From the NCBI RefSeq assembly GCF_900580865.1, contig NZ_UTBZ01000001.1:124001-188000 (forward strand): a stretch of DNA of 64,000 nt, written 5' to 3'. This document shows positions 35,432 through 43,836 of the stretch, one piece after another. Position 1 is the first letter of the stretch, and the number at the start of each line of letters is the position of its first letter. A model generated the notes under the pieces. That model worked only from the letters and a program-made list of their open reading frames with translations, did no database searches and was not told the origin of the DNA. Both the position numbers and the translations under genes were made by a program. Source of the stretch: Pseudomonas viridiflava. Lineage in GTDB: Bacteria; Pseudomonadota; Gammaproteobacteria; Pseudomonadales; Pseudomonadaceae.

Positions 35432-36809
35432 TGCCTGGAAAGCGCCGCTGAAACTCGCGGTGGTCGGCCACACCAACGTCGGCAAAACCTCGCTGCTGCG
35501 CACGCTGACCCGCGATGTCGGTTTCGGCGAAGTCTCCCATCGCCCGAGCACTACGCGGCATGTCGAAGGCGCACGGTTATCGGTGGACGGCGAGCCGTTG
35601 CTCGACCTCTACGATACGCCGGGGCTGGAAGACGCCATTGCCCTGCTGGATTTTCTCGAACGCCTGGAACGTCCCGGCGAACGCCTTGATGGCCCGGCGC
35701 GACTGGCGCGGTTTCTCGACGGCAGCGAGGCGCGTCAGCGTTTCGAACAGGAAGCCAAAGTGCTGCGGCAACTGCTCGCCTCCGACGCCGGTTTGTATGT
35801 GATCGATGCACGCGAACCGGTGCTGGCCAAGTATCGCGATGAACTGGAGGTGCTCGCCAGTTGCGGCAAACCGCTGCTGCCGGTACTGAATTTCGTCAGC
35901 AGCGCCAATCATCGCGAGCCGGATTGGCGTGAAGCGTTGGCGCGGCTTGGATTGCATGCGCTGGTGCGTTTCGACAGTGTGGCGCCGCCGGAGGATGGCG
36001 AGCGGCGGCTGTATGAAAGTCTTGCGCTGCTGCTGGAAAATGCTCGGCCGCAACTGGAGCGATTGATTGCCGATCAGCAGGCCCAGCGCCTCGCCCGTCA
36101 GCAAAGTGCGGCGCGGTTGATTGCTGAATTGTTGATCGACTGTGCGGCTTGTCGGCGCAGTGTGGTCAGTGAAGCGGAGCAGGAGCAGCAAGCCATCAGC
36201 GAATTGCGCAAGGCTGTGCGTCAGCGCGAGCAGAAGTGTGTTGAGGCGTTGCTCAAGCTGTATGCGTTTCGTCCGCAGGATGCGGCGGCGAGTGATTTGC
36301 CGTTGCTGGATGGGCGCTGGGGCGATGACCTGTTTAACCCGGAAACCTTGAAGCAGCTCGGCGTACGGGTTGGCGGTGGGATTGCGGCAGGCGCGGCGGC
36401 CGGGGCTGGCGTGGATCTGCTGGTTGGCGGAATCACCCTCGGCGCGGCGGCATTGGCCGGGGCGATTGCCGGTGGCGCGCTGCAAACGGCGCGCAGTTAT
36501 GGCAGTCGCTTGCTCGGCAAGATCAAAGGGCAGCGCGAACTTACGGTGGATGATGGTGTGTTGCGTTTGTTGGCGTTGCGTCAGCGGCAACTGGTGTTGG
36601 CGCTGGATCAGCGTGGGCACGCGGCGATGGACGCGGTTCAGGTGGCGACGCCCCAAGACAAGACCTGGCGTGAGGGCAAGTTGCCCGAGGCGCTGAACAA
36701 GGCGCGGGCGCACCCGCAGTGGTCGTCGCTCAATCCGCAGGCGAAGTTGAATCAGGCGGAAAGGCAGGAGCAGATTGAGGCGTTGGTTGCTCGGGTGCTT
36801 GAGCTTTAG
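35424..36809 (+). CDS. DUF3482 domain GTPase
   Basis: 461-residue Era-like GTPase with a C-terminal DUF3482 region. G1 is VVGHTNVGKTSLL, G2 lies at the Thr-rich PSTTRHVEG, and G3 is DLYDTPGLED. A glycine/alanine-rich stretch (GGGIAAGAAAGAGVDLLVGG, about residues 315-350) looks like a membrane-inserting zipper. It probably works at the membrane with the DUF2868 partner. Role unknown. Confidence 0.85.
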   Translation: MTDAWKAPLKLAVVGHTNVGKTSLLRTLTRDVGFGEVSHRPSTTRHVEGARLSVDGEPLLDLYDTPGLEDAIALLDFLERLERPGERLDGPARLARFLDGSEARQRFEQEAKVLRQLLASDAGLYVIDAREPVLAKYRDELEVLASCGKPLLPVLNFVSSANHREPDWREALARLGLHALVRFDSVAPPEDGERRLYESLALLLENARPQLERLIADQQAQRLARQQSAARLIAELLIDCAACRRSVVSEAEQEQQAISELRKAVRQREQKCVEALLKLYAFRPQDAAASDLPLLDGRWGDDLFNPETLKQLGVRVGGGIAAGAAAGAGVDLLVGGITLGAAALAGAIAGGALQTARSYGSRLLGKIKGQRELTVDDGVLRLLALRQRQLVLALDQRGHAAMDAVQVATPQDKTWREGKLPEALNKARAHPQWSSLNPQAKLNQAERQEQIEALVARVLEL

Positions 36810-36816
36810 ATCGCTA

Positions 36817-36976
36817 CCCCCTCACCCCAGCCCTCTCCCCCAAGGGGTAGAGGGGGAAGGGAGCAGATCTCCAGGCTTTTCAAAACCTGAGTTCGACTGG
36901 ATATTTCAGGTCGGCGTATGACAGAAGATCAATCGGTCGGCCCCCTCTCCCTCCGGGAGAGGGCTGGGGTGAGGGC
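36817..36976. repeat. inverted CCCTCACCCCAGCCCTCTCCC elements
   Basis: A CCCTCACCCCAGCCCTCTCC arm at 36817 is mirrored by GGAGAGGGCTGGGGTGAGGG at about 36956-36975, each with its own small hairpin. Same family as the elements near 50.4 and 50.65 kb. Confidence 0.85.
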
Positions 36977-36981
36977 TGCAA

Positions 36982-37542
36982 TCACTCAGCCGCCAACAAA
37001 ACCTCAGCCTTGCGCTTCAGCACCGCCAAATCAATCACCGGCACCGCCATCTCCTTCGCCAGTTCATCCCACTGGCGCATCCGCAGGCTGACCGCACACA
37101 ACGGATCCCGCTCAAACACGTCCGCCTCAGCCTCGGTCATCACCCCACCCTGATACTCAAGCGTCCGCCGACTCGCCTCACTCAACCGATCAAAATACCC
37201 CGGCTCACGCAACGTCAGATACCGTTTGGCCTGCACGTGATACTCCACCAGCCGCGCCATCCGCTCGCTGAAACCAGCTTCACGCAAATAATCCGCGCCC
37301 AAACGCTCATGACTGACCACGCCATAACCGCCCATGTTCTCCGCGCCCTCGGCACACAGATGACCGATGTCATGAAAGAACGCCGCCAGCACCACTTCAT
37401 CATCGAAGCCCTCGGCCATCGCCAGTTCGGCCGCCTGCGACATGTGCTCGATCTGCGACACCGGCTCGCCGATGTAATCGCGGGTGCCGAAGCGTTCGTA
37501 CAGCCCGAATACCCGCGCAACGACTTGCTCATGACCTGCCAT
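36982..37542 (-). CDS. HD-domain phosphonate oxygenase (PhnZ/TmpB-like)
   Basis: 186-residue HD-domain protein of the group found in phosphonate operons. Y23 and E26 (DYIGEP) match the gating Tyr/Glu pair of PhnZ. Metal ligands fit H33, H57-D58 (FFHDIGH), H78 (SHERLG) and a later YHVQAK His. Such mixed-valent diiron enzymes cleave the C-P bond of 1-hydroxylated phosphonates to release phosphate. The start overlaps the FAD oxidoreductase stop (TGATG). The partner hydroxylase (PhnY or TmpA) is not in the window. Confidence 0.85.
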   Translation of the reverse strand: MAGHEQVVARVFGLYERFGTRDYIGEPVSQIEHMSQAAELAMAEGFDDEVVLAAFFHDIGHLCAEGAENMGGYGVVSHERLGADYLREAGFSERMARLVEYHVQAKRYLTLREPGYFDRLSEASRRTLEYQGGVMTEAEADVFERDPLCAVSLRMRQWDELAKEMAVPVIDLAVLKRKAEVLLAAE

Positions 37543-38675
37543 CAAACTTCCTCCAGTAACTGCGCAACGTTGCGCTCGGCCAACGCCGGACCGACGCTCA
37601 TGCCGACACCGGTGTGCATCAGCGCCACGCTCAAACCCGCTGCCGGGCGCAGCAACGAAAACGGCCCCGGCCCCCGGGAACCATAGACGCCCTGCCAGCG
37701 CTCGACCACTTGCACCTTGCAGCCCAATGTCTGTTCGGCCAGTTCGAGCATCCAGTTGTCGACTTGCTCGGCGTTGAAAGGCGAAGGGTCGCTGCCGTAA
37801 TGGTGCGAGTCGCCGATGATCAGTTCGCCGTACGGCGTCGGGCTGATCAGCAGGTGGATGCCGTTGTCGTGCAGGTGCGGTTGCTCTCGAAGAATCTGCG
37901 CCTGCACCGCCGCCGCTTCCGGTAGATCGGCGAAGGCGCCGTAGTGCACGCAACTGAGGCCGGTGAGCAAGGCGTGTTGCAGATTCAGATCGATCTGCGG
38001 TTTGGCGCGGAGCATTTGCAGGCGGCAGATTTGTGGGTCGAGCGCGGCAATCGGCTCGGCGAGCAGGGTCTGATAATCGTGGCCGGAGCAAACGATGATC
38101 TGCTTGGCGGTAAAGCTGCCGGCGGTGCTGTGCAGGCGTCCCGGCTCCACGTCACGTACCAGCGTGGAAAAGTGAAACTCGACGCCGAGGTCGCGACGCA
38201 GATAATCGATCAGCGCCGGGATTGCTTCCCGTGAGTACAGCTGTTGATCGTCGATGCCGTGGAGTGCGGCGCGGTGGTGGCTGAACTGGCCGTTGTACAG
38301 ATCGCGCAGGGCGGCACCGCGCAGCAGGTCGACGTTGTACCCGTGTTCCACCGCGCGGCCGGCACAGAAGGTGTCGAGCAGGTGTTCTTCGGCTTCGGTT
38401 CTGGCGAACAGGTAAGAACCGTTGCGCTTGATTTGCAGGCCAGCGAGTTGCGCCCAGTCGCCCCAGATGTCGCGGCTGGCCTTGGCCAGCTCGAGCATTT
38501 GGCCCGGTGGTTGGCCAGTGACCAGCGCCTGGCCGAAGTTGCGCACCGAAGCGCCGAGGGGGGTGGCGGTGCGTTCGAAAACAGCGACCTTGAGGCCGCG
38601 TTTGGCGGCGGCATACGCGTGGGACAGGCCGAGGATGCCGGCGCCGACGATGAGCAGGTCTTTGTGTTGTGTCAT
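37542..38675 (-). CDS. FAD-dependent oxidoreductase of phosphonate clusters (HpnW/PbfD-like)
   Basis: 377-residue DAO-type (glycine oxidase-like) flavoenzyme. The FAD site is LLIVGAGILGLSHAYAA (residues 7-23), and a second FAD contact is GSRGPGPFSLLRPAAGLSVAL near the C-terminus. This family is recurrently linked to 2-aminoethylphosphonate genes, and one member has been reported to oxidise N-methylated aminoethylphosphonate (from memory). Likely role: turn an amino- or methylaminophosphonate into phosphonoacetaldehyde. Coupled to the HD oxygenase by a 1-base overlap. Confidence 0.83.
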   Translation of the reverse strand: MTQHKDLLIVGAGILGLSHAYAAAKRGLKVAVFERTATPLGASVRNFGQALVTGQPPGQMLELAKASRDIWGDWAQLAGLQIKRNGSYLFARTEAEEHLLDTFCAGRAVEHGYNVDLLRGAALRDLYNGQFSHHRAALHGIDDQQLYSREAIPALIDYLRRDLGVEFHFSTLVRDVEPGRLHSTAGSFTAKQIIVCSGHDYQTLLAEPIAALDPQICRLQMLRAKPQIDLNLQHALLTGLSCVHYGAFADLPEAAAVQAQILREQPHLHDNGIHLLISPTPYGELIIGDSHHYGSDPSPFNAEQVDNWMLELAEQTLGCKVQVVERWQGVYGSRGPGPFSLLRPAAGLSVALMHTGVGMSVGPALAERNVAQLLEEV

Positions 38676-38701
38676 TTAGAAATGTCCTGCATGAGAGACC
38701 G

Positions 38702-38840
38702 CTTTCGCGAGCAGGCTCGCTCCCACAGGGGATTTTTAGTGCCCACAGAATTTGCGTTCACTGGAGATCCAATGTGTCAGCCCCCCTCAGAGAATTGTGT
38801 GTGAACACGATCCAATGTGGGAGCGAGCCTGCTCGCGAAG
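38702..38840. repeat. widely spaced REP pair within the phosphonate cluster
   Basis: CGCGAGCAGGCTCGCTCCCAC (38707-38727) and GTGGGAGCGAGCCTGCTCGCG (38817-38837) lie about 90 bases apart, between the binding-protein gene and the FAD oxidoreductase gene. Confidence 0.85.
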
Positions 38841-38864
38841 GGGCCCTGTCAGTCGATAAAAATC

Positions 38865-39890
38865 TTACTTGGCGGCGACTTTCTCGGACTTGCCGTCATA
38901 ACGTTTGCGCCACTCGGTCAGAATCTCGTCACGATTCTTCGAGGCCCAGGCAAAGTCGTTCTTGATCAGACGCTGCTCATAATCCGCCGGCAATTCGGTC
39001 TGCGGCTTGGCGATCCCTGGCTGCGCAAGAACAGCGAAGTTCTCCTTGTACAAATCCATCGCCTCAGCGCTGGCGGAGAAGTCGGCGAGTTTCTTCGCCG
39101 CCTCTTCATGCGGCGTGCCCTTGATCACCGCAGTCGCTTCGATCTCCCAGCCCAGACCTTCCTTCGGCAGGATGATGTCCAGCGGCGCGCCCTGACGCTT
39201 CAGCTGTACCGCTGGGTATTCAAAGGAAATACCGATCGGGAACTCGCCCGCCGCTGCTAACTTGCAAGGCTTGGAACCGGAGTGAACGTACTGGCCGATG
39301 TTCTGGTGCAGACCGTCCATGTAGGCCCAGCCCTGTTTCTCGCCGAAGGTTTGCAGCCAGGCGCTGACATCGAGGAAACCGGTGCCGGACGAGGCCGGGT
39401 TAGGCATGACGATCTTGCCCTTGTACTCAGGCCTGGTCAGATCCTGCCAGCTCACCGGTTTGCTCAAACCCTGCTTCTCGGCCTCGACGGTGTTGAAGCA
39501 AATCGTTGCCGCCCAGACGTCCATGCCAACCCAAGCGGGCGGGTTGGCGGCGTCGCGGTAGTTCGCGCCGATCTTGCCGAGGTCCTTCGGCGCATAGCTT
39601 TGCAGCATGCCTTGCTGATCGAGGATCGCCAGGCTCGAAGCAGCCAGGCCCCACACCGCGTCAGCCTGTGGACGGGCCTTTTCGGCGAGCAGTTTGGCGG
39701 TGATGATCCCGGTGGAATCGCGTACCCATTTGATCTCGACGTCCGGATTGGCCTTTTCGAACGCTTCTTTATAGGACTTCAGTTGCTCGGCTTCGAGGGC
39801 GGTGTACACCGTCAACTCGGTTTTTGCCGCGAAGGCATTCAGGCTGAAAGTAGCGAGCACAGCAGCGGCCAGGGCCATAGGCTTGAACAT
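38865..39890 (-). CDS. 2-aminoethylphosphonate-type ABC transporter, substrate-binding protein
   Basis: 341-residue periplasmic binding protein. A signal peptide (ALAAAVLATFSLNAFA, cleavage after about residue 22) precedes ELTVYTALEAEQLKSYKEAF, the start typical of the iron/phosphonate (PhnS-like) binding family. SSGTGFLDVSAW and GEFPIGISFEYPA are further family-like stretches. Substrate assignment rests on its neighbours. Confidence 0.85.
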   Translation of the reverse strand: MFKPMALAAAVLATFSLNAFAAKTELTVYTALEAEQLKSYKEAFEKANPDVEIKWVRDSTGIITAKLLAEKARPQADAVWGLAASSLAILDQQGMLQSYAPKDLGKIGANYRDAANPPAWVGMDVWAATICFNTVEAEKQGLSKPVSWQDLTRPEYKGKIVMPNPASSGTGFLDVSAWLQTFGEKQGWAYMDGLHQNIGQYVHSGSKPCKLAAAGEFPIGISFEYPAVQLKRQGAPLDIILPKEGLGWEIEATAVIKGTPHEEAAKKLADFSASAEAMDLYKENFAVLAQPGIAKPQTELPADYEQRLIKNDFAWASKNRDEILTEWRKRYDGKSEKVAAK

Positions 39891-39924
39891 GATCGGTATC
39901 CTGTCTTTGAGTTGAGGGTGTAAG

Positions 39925-41649
39925 TCAGTGACCGGGCGCGGTTTGCCGCCAGGCCTGGGAGCGGCGCAACAAGCCGCGCGAAGCCCACGCCAGCAGCAAG
40001 GACACGCCCGCCGAGGTGAACAGAATCAGGGTCGACATCGCCGCCGCGCCGCCAACGTTGCCGGCGTCATCCATGTTCAGCACCGCCACCGCCGCGAGGA
40101 TGGTGTCGGGGCTGTAGAGGAAGATCGCGGCGGACACGGTGGTCATCGCCGAGACGAACAGGTAGCGCACGATGTCCAGCAACGCCGGCAGGCAGATCGG
40201 CACGGTCACGCGCAGGTAATGCCGGTACAGCGGCGCCTTGAGCGACAGCGCGGCGGCTTCGAACTCGGCGTCGAGCTGACGCAGCGCGGTGGTCGCGGTC
40301 ATTTGGGCGGTGGTCAGGTAGTGCGCAATGGTGCAGACGATCAGCAGCGTCATCGTCCCGTAGAGCACATGCAGCGGGTTACCCGTGAGGTTGAAGAAGA
40401 AGACGTAACCCAAGCCGAGCACCAGCCCCGGCACCGCCATCGGCACGAAACTGAGCATGCGCAACGCCAGGTTGAGGCCGCGCTGGCTACGGGTTTTCTC
40501 CATCAGGTAAGCGCCGGTGAAAATCAGCACGCTGCCGATCAGCGCCGTGCCCAAGGCCATCTTCAAACTGTTGCTGTAGGCCAGCCAGCCACCGCCAGCG
40601 GTTTCGTTGAACTGGTAATGGTTAAGTGACAGCGACAGGTTGTACGGCCAGAACTTCACCAAGGAGGAGAACACCGCCATGCCGAACACCAGAATCAACG
40701 CGGCGCTGATCAGCAAGACAATCGCCAGATAGCAGCCATCGCGCAGTTTCGACGGCGCCGGTTTGAACACCTGCGCCTGACCGCTCATGGAGTCGCCGTG
40801 ACGCCGACGCAGCCAGGCATCGACGCCGAAGCTGAACAGCGCCGGCAGCAACAGCACCATGCCGATCAATGCGCCGCGACCGAATTGTTGTTGGCCGACC
40901 ACGGCTTTGTAGGCCTCCAGCGCCAGCACTTGATAGTCGCCACCGACCACCACCGGCACGCCGAAATCGGTGATGGTCAGGGTGAACACCAGACAGAACG
41001 CGGCAAACACCGCTTGGCGAGTGGCCGGCCAGGTGATGCTGCGGAAAGCCTTGGCGGGACTGGCGCCCATGCTCGACGCCGCATCGAACAAGCGCGCATC
41101 GGCCAGCGACAACGCCGAGAGCAGAATCATCAACGCATGGGGAAAGGTATAAATCACCTCACCCAGCACAATCCCCCAGAACCCGTAGATGTTGTCCGAG
41201 AGCAACCCTCGCAACATGCCCTGGTTGCCGAACAGATAGACCAGTGCAATTCCCGGCAGCATCGACGGCGCCATCAGCGGCAGCAGGGAAATACCGCGCC
41301 AGATTCCCTTGGCCGGAATCAGCGTGCGTTGCAGCGCGTAGGCAAACAGGTAAGCCAGCGGAACGACAATGGCCGCGACGCTGAGGGAAACCTTCAGGCT
41401 GTTGCCGAGCAGCCAGTGGAAATTCTCGCTGGTCACCAACTCCTTCGCCGCGACCCAGCCACCGCCCTGCCCGGCTTCACTGCTGAAGCCACGCCAGAAG
41501 ATCGCCAGCAACGGCAGCAACACCGCGACGCCGAGCAACAGCAGCAGAAGGACTTTGCCGCCGACGACAAAAATGCGATCGCCGATCTCGGCTTTCGAAG
41601 TCTGGCGCACCTGCTTGTGCGGTAGCGGCAGCGCGAGGTTGCTGTTCAT
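39925..41649 (-). CDS. 2-aminoethylphosphonate-type ABC transporter, fused permease
   Basis: 574-residue permease with two complete binding-protein-dependent transport domains, each with about six membrane helices. The EAA-like loops are SMGASPAKAFRSITWP (about residue 190) and SLKAPLYRHYLRVTVP (about residue 490). Fusion of both halves in one chain fits the aminoethylphosphonate transporter subfamily. It lies 34 bases upstream of the binding protein and 1 base overlaps the ATPase gene. Confidence 0.87.
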   Translation of the reverse strand: MNSNLALPLPHKQVRQTSKAEIGDRIFVVGGKVLLLLLLGVAVLLPLLAIFWRGFSSEAGQGGGWVAAKELVTSENFHWLLGNSLKVSLSVAAIVVPLAYLFAYALQRTLIPAKGIWRGISLLPLMAPSMLPGIALVYLFGNQGMLRGLLSDNIYGFWGIVLGEVIYTFPHALMILLSALSLADARLFDAASSMGASPAKAFRSITWPATRQAVFAAFCLVFTLTITDFGVPVVVGGDYQVLALEAYKAVVGQQQFGRGALIGMVLLLPALFSFGVDAWLRRRHGDSMSGQAQVFKPAPSKLRDGCYLAIVLLISAALILVFGMAVFSSLVKFWPYNLSLSLNHYQFNETAGGGWLAYSNSLKMALGTALIGSVLIFTGAYLMEKTRSQRGLNLALRMLSFVPMAVPGLVLGLGYVFFFNLTGNPLHVLYGTMTLLIVCTIAHYLTTAQMTATTALRQLDAEFEAAALSLKAPLYRHYLRVTVPICLPALLDIVRYLFVSAMTTVSAAIFLYSPDTILAAVAVLNMDDAGNVGGAAAMSTLILFTSAGVSLLLAWASRGLLRRSQAWRQTAPGH

Positions 41650-42725
41650 CAGGCAAACACCTGCAGGCTGCGCGGCGGCAAGGCGACCATGATTTGCTGG
41701 GCGCCGAGGCGCGGCATGGCTTCCGGGGCGAGTTCGGCGAGGAGTGCGTGACCTGGCAGTTGATCGAGTTCGAAGCTCATGCGGCAGCGGTTACCGAGGA
41801 AGGTGATCTCGCGGACTTTGGCCGGGAACAGGTTTTCTTCGTGCACCGGTGGATTGACGTTGATCGCTTCCGGGCGGCAAAACAAACGGCCCGAGGCGCG
41901 CTGAACGCTGCCGTCGCTGAGGCGCAGGTTCATCCCGCCGACCTGCGCGTGAGTGTCGCTGCTGCGCTGGAACGGCAACCAGTTGCCCTGGCCGACGAAC
42001 TCGGCCACGAACGGCGTGGCCGGGCGGTTGTAGATTTCCTGCGGCGTGGCGTACTGCTCGACGCGGCCGTTGTTCATCACCGCGATGCGGTCGGCCATGA
42101 GCATGGCTTCGTCCTGATTGTGCGTGACCATCAGGGTGGTGATGCCAAGGTTGCGTTGCAGTTGGCGCAACTCGGTGCACAGATGCTCGCGGACGCGGGC
42201 GTCGAGGGCGGACATCGGTTCGTCGAGCAACAACAACGACGGTGCCGGCGCCAAGGCCCGAGCTAGAGCAACGCGCTGTTGCTGGCCGCCGGACAACTGG
42301 CCGGGGTACTTTTTCTCGCTGCCGGTGAGGCCGACCAGTTCCAGCATCTGCCCGACGCGACGACGCACTTCGTCACGACCGCTGCCAGCGAGGCCGTAGG
42401 CAATGTTCGCTTCGACGGTCAGATTGGGGAACAGCGCGTAGGACTGGAACAAAATCCCGTAATCACGGGCTTGCGGGGCGAGGTGCGAGACGTCGCGCTC
42501 GCCGAGGTACAGCTCGCCGCTGTCCTGTTTCTCCAGACCGGCGATGCAACGCAGCAACGTGGTCTTGCCGCAGCCCGACGGGCCAAGCAGGCACACCAGT
42601 TCACCGGCGGCGACGTCAAGGGAGACGTTATCCAGCGCAGTGAACGCGCCGAAGCGTTTCTGCACGCCGCGCACTTTCATGGGTGCGCCGGGGTTGGTCA
42701 GGGCAGTTGCGATGGCAGGATTCAT
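41649..42725 (-). CDS. 2-aminoethylphosphonate-type ABC transporter, ATP-binding protein
   Basis: 358-residue ATPase: Walker A LLGPSGCGKTTLL, signature QLSGGQQQRVALARA, Walker B LLLLDEPMSALDA, switch VTHNQDEAM. The C-terminal ~110 residues form a TOBE-type regulatory domain. An internal ATG (residue 16, KVRGVQKRF) is an alternative start. First transporter gene, separated from the LysR gene by a REP pair. Confidence 0.9.
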   Translation of the reverse strand: MNPAIATALTNPGAPMKVRGVQKRFGAFTALDNVSLDVAAGELVCLLGPSGCGKTTLLRCIAGLEKQDSGELYLGERDVSHLAPQARDYGILFQSYALFPNLTVEANIAYGLAGSGRDEVRRRVGQMLELVGLTGSEKKYPGQLSGGQQQRVALARALAPAPSLLLLDEPMSALDARVREHLCTELRQLQRNLGITTLMVTHNQDEAMLMADRIAVMNNGRVEQYATPQEIYNRPATPFVAEFVGQGNWLPFQRSSDTHAQVGGMNLRLSDGSVQRASGRLFCRPEAINVNPPVHEENLFPAKVREITFLGNRCRMSFELDQLPGHALLAELAPEAMPRLGAQQIMVALPPRSLQVFA

Positions 42726-42856
42726 GGACAGACCTCATCAAGCAGATAGGGCCAATCCTAGAGTTGTAATGCGTCCGTCATGTGGCAACGAGGCAAAAAC
42801 TGCTGATAGTGGTATTCGGGGATTTTGGTTCAAGTGATGGGGTGACTGATCTGGCG

Positions 42857-42937
42857 CCTTCGCGAGCAGGCTCGCTCCCACAGGGGATAGTGTTCACAAC
42901 CCAAATCCAAAGTGGGAGCGAGCCTGCTCGCGAAGAG
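42857..42937. repeat. REP doublet
   Basis: Inverted REP pair between the ATPase gene and the LysR gene of the phosphonate cluster. Confidence 0.88.
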
Positions 42938-42959
42938 GCCAGCTCGCACACTGAAGATC

Positions 42960-43823
42960 TCAGGCCGGGGACATTTCCTGTGCCAAGCCGAGGAACGCCG
43001 CCGGCAACCTCGCGCCCTTGCGCTCTTTCAGGCAATACAGATACTCAGGAATCTGCGGCGCATTCTCGATCGTCAGCACGCGCAACTGCGGATCATGCGG
43101 CACTTCCTGCCGGGCAATGATGCTGATGCCGATATTGCGCAACACCGCCTCACGAATCGACTCACGGCTGCCAATCTCCAGCAACGGCCCGAAGCTCACC
43201 CCGGCAGTGGCCAGCAATTCTTCCGTCAGCCGCCGCGTGGTCGAACCCGACTCGCGCATCAACAAGGTATGCCCGGCCAGCGCACTCAACGCCACATGTT
43301 CCTGCGCCGCCAGCGGATGATTGCGATGCACTGCCAGCACCAGCGGATCCGTACCCAATACCCGCCGAATCAGCCGCGCGTCATCGAGCAATTGCGACGA
43401 CGCGGCGATATCCACCCGGTAATCCTCCAATGCTTCCAGCACCTGCTGCGAGTTGCCGATTTCCACCGACACTTCCACCTGCGGCAGACGCTCGCGAAAG
43501 GTCTTCACCAGATCGAGGATGTAATACGGCGCCGTCGCGGCGATGCGCAACGTGCCCTGCACCTGACCGCTGTTGCGCAGGAAGAACTCGATATCGGCCT
43601 CTTGCTGCAGCAGGGTCTTGACCATCGGCAGCAACCGCGCGCCTTCATCACTGACGCTTAGGCGTCGGCCGCCACGGTAGAACAGCTCCACCGAATACTG
43701 ACTTTCCAGATTGCGGATCTGCGTGGTCACGGTCGGTTGGCTGAGGCCGAGTTTTTTCGCCGCCAGCGTGATGCTGCCCAGACGGGCGACCATGTAAAAC
43801 GCTTTCAGCTCGGCACTCAGCAC
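42960..43823 (-). CDS. LysR family regulator, probably of the phosphonate genes
   Basis: 287-residue LysR regulator. The helix-turn-helix is SITLAAKKLGLSQPTVTTQI (residues 17-36), followed by a periplasmic-binding-like effector domain. It lies on the same strand directly upstream of the transporter genes, which makes it their likely regulator. Only 13 bases separate it from the end of cadA, so its promoter must lie inside or beyond cadA. Confidence 0.85.
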   Translation of the reverse strand: MLSAELKAFYMVARLGSITLAAKKLGLSQPTVTTQIRNLESQYSVELFYRGGRRLSVSDEGARLLPMVKTLLQQEADIEFFLRNSGQVQGTLRIAATAPYYILDLVKTFRERLPQVEVSVEIGNSQQVLEALEDYRVDIAASSQLLDDARLIRRVLGTDPLVLAVHRNHPLAAQEHVALSALAGHTLLMRESGSTTRRLTEELLATAGVSFGPLLEIGSRESIREAVLRNIGISIIARQEVPHDPQLRVLTIENAPQIPEYLYCLKERKGARLPAAFLGLAQEMSPA

Positions 43824-43836
43824 ATCCTTTCCTCAT

